From Brachycybe producta (lineage: Eukaryota; Arthropoda; Diplopoda; Playtdesmida; Andrognathidae): a DNA stretch of 64,000 nt. Below, piece by piece: positions 58,004-64,000 of the stretch (position 1 is the stretch's first letter; every line of letters starts with the position of its first letter). Both the position numbers and the translations under genes were made by a program. Under the pieces are notes generated by a model. That model was given only the letters and a program-made list of their open reading frames with translations. It searched no databases and was not told where the DNA came from. The DNA is taken from positions 3,869,155 to 3,933,154 of the forward strand of contig JAUPFP010000013.1 of NCBI GenBank assembly GCA_036925085.1. The letters run 5' to 3'.

Positions 58004-58672
58004 ATGAAGCTTATTTCAAGTCTATTCTTTTTAATTGTCGTAATTGCTACCAAAGAATGTCTCGCTAAAAACCATTTCATCCAATCGAGAGCACAACTTT
58101 GGGACGTTTTTCGACAAATTGCACGATCAACATCGGTGTTTCCTGGATCCAGTAAAGTTGACCCTAGTCCATACCTCACCATCTTCAATCCCAGAACATA
58201 TAACTTCATCACTATGACTCCACCTACTGCAAATGGTGCACTCGGAGGAACAGTGAGCATCAAGCCACTAAATTATTACCAAAAGAACGACATCAAGCAA
58301 CATTTTACTCTGAGAGCACAAGGTGACGGAGCCATTTCCATTGTGTCAGCAGTCAATGGAGAATGTGTGGGATTTGGAGATGACACCAACCCTATGACGG
58401 CTGCTACGTACACTGGAGACTGGTGCAACGAAGACACTCATCAATTCTACCTTGATTTGACGCATCCTGGTGTCGTCACGTTCGTCCATAAGAAAAACAC
58501 AACAAACTGCGTTGAAACTGTACCAGACATCCACCACCGTATGTGTGATGGTAATATTTACCAGCAATTCCTTTTCTGCAATTTGGATGCTTCATCCTGT
58601 TGGCCTTCAGACAAAGACACACCAAGAGAATTTGCACAAGACCAAACCGATAATAAACTTAAAGTTTATTAA
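58004..58672 (+). CDS. Secreted six-cysteine, possibly beta-trefoil protein B
   Basis: Intronless, 222 residues, the mirror-image sister of gene A. Signal peptide 1-21 (ends CLA). All six cysteines and the three QxF-type motifs (KQHF, THQF, YQQF) are at the same positions as in A. Long identical blocks include GDWCNEDTHQFYLD and PGVVTFVHK. Differences cluster in residues 22-80 and in the tail after 201, while 120-200 is most conserved, which points to selection on the disulfide-bonded part. An AATAAA at 58765-58770 is about 94 bp after the stop. Function unknown; it is secreted and probably extracellular. Confidence 0.87.
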   Translation: MKLISSLFFLIVVIATKECLAKNHFIQSRAQLWDVFRQIARSTSVFPGSSKVDPSPYLTIFNPRTYNFITMTPPTANGALGGTVSIKPLNYYQKNDIKQHFTLRAQGDGAISIVSAVNGECVGFGDDTNPMTAATYTGDWCNEDTHQFYLDLTHPGVVTFVHKKNTTNCVETVPDIHHRMCDGNIYQQFLFCNLDASSCWPSDKDTPREFAQDQTDNKLKVY

Positions 58673-58764
58673 CGTTAAAATATTATGTTCTGCACTTGAT
58701 TATATAATATTATGTTCAAATTATAGTTAATTTAAAAATTGTATTCGATTTTAATCAAAAACTC

Positions 58765-58770
58765 AATAAA
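58765..58770 (+). terminator. Poly(A) signal of gene B
   Basis: AATAAA about 94 bp after the TAA stop, the nearest canonical signal downstream. Confidence 0.5.
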
Positions 58771-58839
58771 TTCAATACTGCCCAGCAAAATAACTTAATG
58801 AATCTTAGTTTGATATGTAGGCTACATGTTAAAGTGACG

Positions 58840-59440
58840 ATCACACTGGTTCTATTTGTTGCAAGATGCCCTGCAAAAACAGGTCAAATATTTTGTATTT
58901 CCATTTTACAAAAACAGATACGAGAGTTTTCCTTGTAACGCTTAGAAGGCCACATTTGTTCGTGTTGATTCCACTTGGCACTTATTGCAATTGGCATTTA
59001 ATTAATTTAGCGCTGGTTCAAGTTTTCTAAATTGAGATCGTATTTTGCATTGGTGTAAATAGTGACAATTTTCGTCTAGGTGCAATAGGCGCACGCTAAG
59101 CTCCAGCGTGCACGTGCACACTGGAGTGTCTTAAGACAGCATTAATCTTTACACCAGTGACTGACAAAGGATGTTCCATGGCACGGTAGTGTGCAATAAT
59201 AACTTTTGACCAGTGGTTCACAAAGGGTCTTTCCTTGGCACACAAGTGTGTTTTGAATATTGATAGGTGTGTCAAGATTTCTTCAAGCAAAAAAATGCCT
59301 TGCCATGAGCAAAAAGTTTAGGAACCAATGCTTTATTGGATTCACTTTTCTCATCATACATTATAGAAATAAACATCACGCACATATTTTAATAAAGTGA
59401 TTCACTTTAATAACATTAACAAGTAAGTTTACAACTTGCA
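58840..59440. other. Intergenic between gene B and msh2
   Basis: Contains a dispersed repeat (CAGTGGTTCACAAAGGGTC at about 59213, CCTTGCCATGAGCAAAAAG at about 59299), probably an old hAT-like element, and a small hairpin CCAGCGTGCAC..GTGCACACTGG near 59102-59125. No gene. Confidence 0.5.
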
Positions 59441-59444
59441 AACT

Positions 59445-59450
59445 TTTATT
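59445..59450 (-). terminator. Poly(A) signal of msh2
   Basis: AATAAA on the minus strand, 20 bases after the msh2 stop codon. A very short 3' UTR would follow. Confidence 0.45.
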
Positions 59451-59469
59451 TTGAAAAAAAAAACGGAAT

Positions 59470-62400
59470 TTACGAAAACTTATTTAGGATGGATTGAACA
59501 TAAGGATTGTTTTTGGCAGAAACTTCACATTTAAGTTTGTCCAAAGCTTCGTTCAATTCTTTCGAGCTCAACCCTTCTATGTCCAACTGTTTCACTTTGC
59601 TCAAGAAATCCAAAATAATTCGTTCACCATCCTAAATTGAAGAAGAAGAAAAAAACATTAAAATATTATTCTTTTGTTTCTTTAACATAGGATTCTAATA
59701 ATTATTCTGCGATGTTACCTTTTTGACCATTTGTCGCTTCTTTACAGACGCTTCATCATCGCCTCCAAATTCCGAGTGTTCAGAAAACAAACTGCTTTGA
59801 AAGTCTTCAAGTTCTTTGGCTTTCTCTTTTGCAAATTGTAATACTTTCTCAGGAAACTGGACCAACTCTGCAACGTGAAGGCCATAACTGCGATCACAAA
59901 TGCCTGAATTCGAATTCAATGGTAAATTAAATCACTTATATGTTTATTGTATACAAGATAAGTTTTCTACCGTTTTTAACACGGTACAAAAATGTCGGTC
60001 CGCTTTCTCCAACTATTGCTTCGACGTGAAGATTCTTGACGCATTCCACTTCGTCTTCAAGCATCGTTAGTTCGTGGAAATGCGTAGCAAACATACAGAA
60101 CGATTTCAGTTCCTTAGATATTTTTCTATAAGTATAAACGTATTAAAAGTTTTTCTCAATGAAACGACAAGATATTTCGTACTCCGCTATAGCCCAAGCG
60201 AGACCGAATCCATCGTAAGTTGAAGTACCACGTCCGAGTTCGTCGATGATGAGAAGAGAATCTTGGGTGGCGTTCTATAAATCACAATTTAAAGCCGATT
60301 AAATTTCGCTTTAAGGTTTACGTATTTAACTGTTTAGGATTAAAACGCTTATTTAAAATTTTAATAAATTAAAGAAATATGAAAACAATATTTTCATATT
60401 GATATCTCTGAAAATAAACTTTTTACAGCAAGTTTAAGGTGGTTTTAAAGTCTAAACGCCCATAATAATCTCTGGTTATTCTCTTTCAGGTGCAAAATTA
60501 ACAAGAAACCTGAAAGTGTTTTAGAAATTAGAAGGGTACCTCAATCACTTAAGAATATTTTCATTTTGATCTTTTAAATAAACAGTTTATACTGTATTAG
60601 TTTAAAATGACTCTAAGATGATAATTTGTATGGTAATTTTTCTCTGTAAAACGTTTATTTTGAAAGATATCAACATGAAAATATTATTAAGTGATTCAGC
60701 TACCATTCTAGTTTCTAACACATTTCAATTTCTCCTTAGTGTTGCTCCTGAAATGTAGAATAAACTAGAATTCCTAAATCAGCTGTTCATAAAACATTTT
60801 AACTACAAAATAAATTACAGTTTTTATTTTTTTCACAGTTAATTAGAATAAAATTAGCACCGGTATAAAAAGTTGCAAATGATCTTTGTTTTTAAAAAAA
60901 AAACTGCCACGAAAATTTATTTTTATGTCGTAATTGTATTCGTTTAATCTTCTAGTTCTTATACTTAAGATCCGTTAAGAAATTCCTCTTATTATGACAA
61001 TTTATTGAATCTATTATTCTTTAGACAAACGTCTACACCTTCAGAATGGTTGCCATTTCAACCATTTCGAGCATGAAAGTCGAAATCGCTCTCGTGTGAC
61101 TATCTTCACATCCGACTCTTGTAAGAATGGCATCTACGATAGAGACGACGGCCGATTCACAGGGAACGTAACTTCCTATCTGAGCTAACAATACAATAAC
61201 TCCAACCTGCAAGGGATTAGTCAGAGGTTTTGTAATGAAATGGAGATGCCGTGATTGAAGACTGGCCACTCATAACTCACCATTCGCATGTAAGTCGATT
61301 TTCCTCCCATGTTTGGTCCTGTAATTATGTGAAATCTTATATCTAAATAAAGACAGAAACGAAAAATAATAAGATTTAAGTATAAATATCTGAAATAGTA
61401 ACAAAATAAAGTGAAGGTAATTTCATAAAACTTATTTTGTTGAAATATTTCATGATTTTTTTATAAAAAGTTGTGAAACATTTAATCAATTTTCTGAAAT
61501 TTATGTGAAATATTTTATTCAAGAATAACAAACTTTGATCGAAAACAGCATCGTTTGGAATGTAGTTTATTCCTTCGAGAAGTTCCATGCAAGGATGTCT
61601 CGCTTGTACGAGTTTAATAATTCCCGATCCTACAAAGAGAATATTAACATCTAAAAAAAAAGCCGACAAAGGTATAGTTTGTAATACAAAGAAATTCTTA
61701 GAAAAAAGTTTTTAAAATAGATTCAAACTTTATGTTGAATGGTAAGAATTCAATACTGAACTAAGAATACTCATATTTCAACTTTTTACAGGAGTTTCAA
61801 AGGGACTAGGTTAATCGTTCTTAAGCAATTTTAAATGCAAAAATTGAACATTTTCAAACCATATTTTCAAAAAAATACAAGTACATTGAAAACTATTTAA
61901 CACGAAAACGAAAAACACACAAAAAAAATGCTTATCAGTTATCAGTAAATACATTTTCTGGTCCCAATCCCTGAGAATTGCATAAAAATTGTTTCTTTTA
62001 ACAAGAAAAAAAAAATTCAGTGCCTTCCATTTTGTGTTAAAGGGTTTCTATTGTATCATCATAAAAACAAATAAAATAAAAGTTTAAACCTATCTTAAAA
62101 AAGAAATACACGAATCAAAACAAGGATTCTCACTAACGTACAAAATTTGTAAAATCTGAAAAAATAACATCGTAACTTAAAAGATTTCACCTTTTGGTAG
62201 AATCTTTGGTTTAACATATGCATTGGCCATTCCGGTTGCAGTTACCGCTAAACTCAATATGACATCAAGTTCCGCAACAACATCGCTTAACTGTAACATT
62301 GGTGCGCCGTAACCGGCTACACGTAAAGATGAAAAGCGGTTTAAGAAAAACGTCTTTCGTATGAGACAGATAAAAAACTATAAAAATAACCAGCAATCTT

Positions 62401-63455
62401 GACAATTTCAATGACAACTTTCTTCTGAATCGAATCATATTGTTCTTTGCATGCCATATATTCGTCATTAGCTTCTTTCAACTGTGAACTCTGAAATCGA
62501 ACTCCAGTTTTGTTGGCGTCTATTATTTTGTAATTGCGATTTCCTCTTAGAGATTTTTCCTCCTAAAATTTTAAATTGAAAATTTTCTCTATGATTTTAA
62601 ATTATTTCTACTTTAGATCGGTTCGTACTTTTAAAGTGACTTTAAAAAAATAACCCAGTTGAGCATTCGAATCTAACTTTATTGTTTTTCCAGCATCGAA
62701 ACCAAGTTCTCTAGCTGCTTTACCCAAGAGCTTCTTCATACTTTCTTCGAAGTCGAGTATCTTTTCTCTAAGTTCTAAATAAAAAAAAAAATTTAAAATG
62801 TAAATTCTCCTCGAACTCCGATTATTCTGTCTCTCAGGAGTATAATTAAAGAACACATGAATGTGCTTTAGAAACTAGAAAGGTAAGTGAATCACTTATG
62901 CATAATTTCATGTTGATATCTTTTACAATAAGCTTTTTAATGTCCGTTTGAAAATAAGCCAATTTTAAATTGTAATTTTTTTTGCCTATAAAAAGTTTAT
63001 TTTAAAAGATAGCGACATGAAACTATTATTAAGTGATTCAGTTACCGTTCTAGTATCCAACACATTTTAAATTCCTCATTAAGAGTTCGTGAAATGTAGA
63101 ATAATCATTAGTTCATCAAACTACTTAAAAATGCCGTTAAGCTTTTTCAAACTAATCTTTTACCGGCCAATTCCTCGTCAAACTCTACTTTTACCACGAA
63201 TTCGTTACTCTCTACCAAAGACAAGTCGATGGTCCGTTCAATCATTTCTCGAAAGTTAGCAAAGTCAAAAAGTAGTGCCTGAAAAAAAAACCAAAAACAG
63301 TAATTAGGATAGGAAAAGTTGTAAAACAATGTAGACACCTTGATTGGGTTGCAAAAGTTTTCTCTGATCAAATGCAAATGATCAGATGTTAATTTTTCCA
63401 ATTCTTCTACCAGCTGCGGAAGCATAAGTAACGCTTGATACATTCTGTAACAGTC
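59470..63455 (-). CDS. DNA mismatch repair protein Msh2, C-terminal 531 residues (partial)
   Basis: MutS homologue that pairs with Msh6 or Msh3 to recognise mismatches in the nucleus. Twelve exons in transcript order: 63455-63339, 63278-63164, 62774-62629, 62562-62391, 62316-62191, 61629-61534, 61342-61281, 61206-61039, 60274-60183, 60125-59971, 59903-59719, 59631-59470. All junctions are GT-AG and all phases join. The total is 1596 nt, 531 residues plus stop, about the length expected for the part of Msh2 after the connector. Recognisable parts are the lever/clamp start DCYRMYQ, then [16 protein letters not shown], Walker [17 protein letters not shown], Walker B/signature [24 protein letters not shown], and a C-terminal helix-rich tail ending NKFS. 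The 5' exons are outside the window. Nothing in the visible part suggests loss of function. Confidence 0.96.
60433..60811 (+). mobile_element. Palindromic repeat family C, copy in msh2 intron
   Basis: Left arm TTTAAGGTGGTTTTAAAGTC with TTAGAAGGGTACCTCAATCA; right arm inverted, ending AGCTGTTCATAAAACATTTT. It makes up half of the 764-bp intron 60275-61038. Confidence 0.75.
62795..63135 (+). mobile_element. Palindromic repeat family C, second msh2 intron copy
   Basis: Contains CTCGAACTCCGATTATTCTG and AGAAACTAGAAAGGTAAGTG at the left and the inverted blocks at the right. It fills nearly all of the 389-bp intron 62775-63163. Confidence 0.72.
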
Positions 63456-63533
63456 CTTTCAAAGACAGTTTATAACAAAATAATAAAATTTTAGATCATT
63501 GACTATATTAGTAATAAGTCTCAAAAATAAATT

Positions 63534-63916
63534 CTTAAGATGGTTGTAAAGTGTAAACGCCAACTCGGACTTTGATTAGTCTGTCTTTCAGGTGGAAATT
63601 GTAGAAAAACTTGAATATGTTTTAAAAATTAGAAGGGTAGCTCAATCACTTAAGGCTGTTTTCATATTGATATCTTTCAAAATAAGCTTTTTATGTGAGT
63701 TTGAAAATGACCCAATTTTAAGCTGATGATAATTTGTAATTTGTCTATACAACGTTTATTTTGAAAGATATCAACATAAAAATACCCTTAAGTGATTGAG
63801 CTACGAGCGTGCCCTTCTAGTTTCTAAAACACTATCTAGTTTCTCTTGCTACTACTCCTGAACGACAGACTAATTAAGAGTTCGAAAATCAGCTGTTCAT
63901 AAACCACATTAAAATT
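63534..63916 (+). mobile_element. Palindromic repeat family C, third msh2 copy
   Basis: TTAAGATGGTTGTAAAGTGT at the left and AGCTGTTCATAAACCACATT at the right, with AGAAGGGTAGCTCAATCACT and its inverse inside. It lies in the intron upstream of the first visible msh2 exon. The rest of 63456-64000 shows no exon. Confidence 0.75.
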
Positions 63917-64000
63917 TTCACGAATTAAAAAGCCATTAAAACTAATAATTTCAAAAAGACTTTTATTTTATTCATTCATTTCATGCTCATATTAAAATTT

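Noticed and set aside
55941..58672. Calling the mirrored pair ricin-like toxins or lectins
   Set aside because: Only spacing of QxF motifs suggests a beta-trefoil. No sugar-binding residues were verified and no enzymatic chain is present, so no toxic or lectin role is claimed.
1..64000. CRISPR array, operon or bacterial/phage content
   Set aside because: Spliceosomal introns, TATA boxes and transposon types are all eukaryotic; direct repeats seen are microsatellites or degenerate duplications without regular spacers.

Overview
The window is eukaryotic nuclear DNA. It is strongly AT-rich, its genes have GT-AG introns, TATA boxes and AATAAA signals, and there are no operons or Shine-Dalgarno sites. 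The few recognisable proteins point to an arthropod. These are an arthropod-type stargazin/CACNG exon, a tandem family of small secreted proteins that by eye best fits the TULIP fold (mite group-7 allergen / takeout / JHBP), and a mariner transposase remnant of the sort common in arthropods. The species cannot be named from the sequence.

Layout. Positions 1-15 kb hold no convincing gene, only microsatellites and short interspersed elements. At 15.08-15.30 kb (minus) there is one exon of a stargazin-like (CACNG) gene whose other exons were not found. Positions 16-26.8 kb are again repeat-filled. From 26.8 to 55.3 kb six genes of one family lie head-to-tail on the plus strand. Each has a signal-peptide exon, one phase-1 intron in the same place, and a second exon of about 550-630 bp. 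The last copy carries a one-base frameshift. At 55.9-58.7 kb two intronless genes for near-identical secreted, six-cysteine, possibly beta-trefoil proteins lie head-to-head with mirror-image promoters. From 59.47 to 63.46 kb (minus) lie the last twelve exons of the mismatch-repair gene msh2; the 5' exons are beyond the right edge.

Between genes the sequence is packed with non-autonomous DNA transposons whose class can often be read from the target-site duplication. They include Mutator-like foldbacks (9-bp duplications), hAT-like elements (8 bp), PIF/Harbinger-like elements (apparent TTA), a TTAA-flanked piggyBac-like pair of about 908 bp, an internally deleted mariner, and a palindromic family that accounts for much of the length of two msh2 introns. 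No autonomous transposase gene is intact.

The genes are not obviously one pathway. msh2 is housekeeping DNA repair, the stargazin-like exon belongs to a membrane auxiliary subunit, and the two secreted families are locally expanded, lineage-type genes. The most novel content is the six-copy secreted family and the mirrored pair of six-cysteine secreted proteins. Exon limits were set by hand from splice consensus and reading-frame continuity; no alignment or transcript evidence was available.
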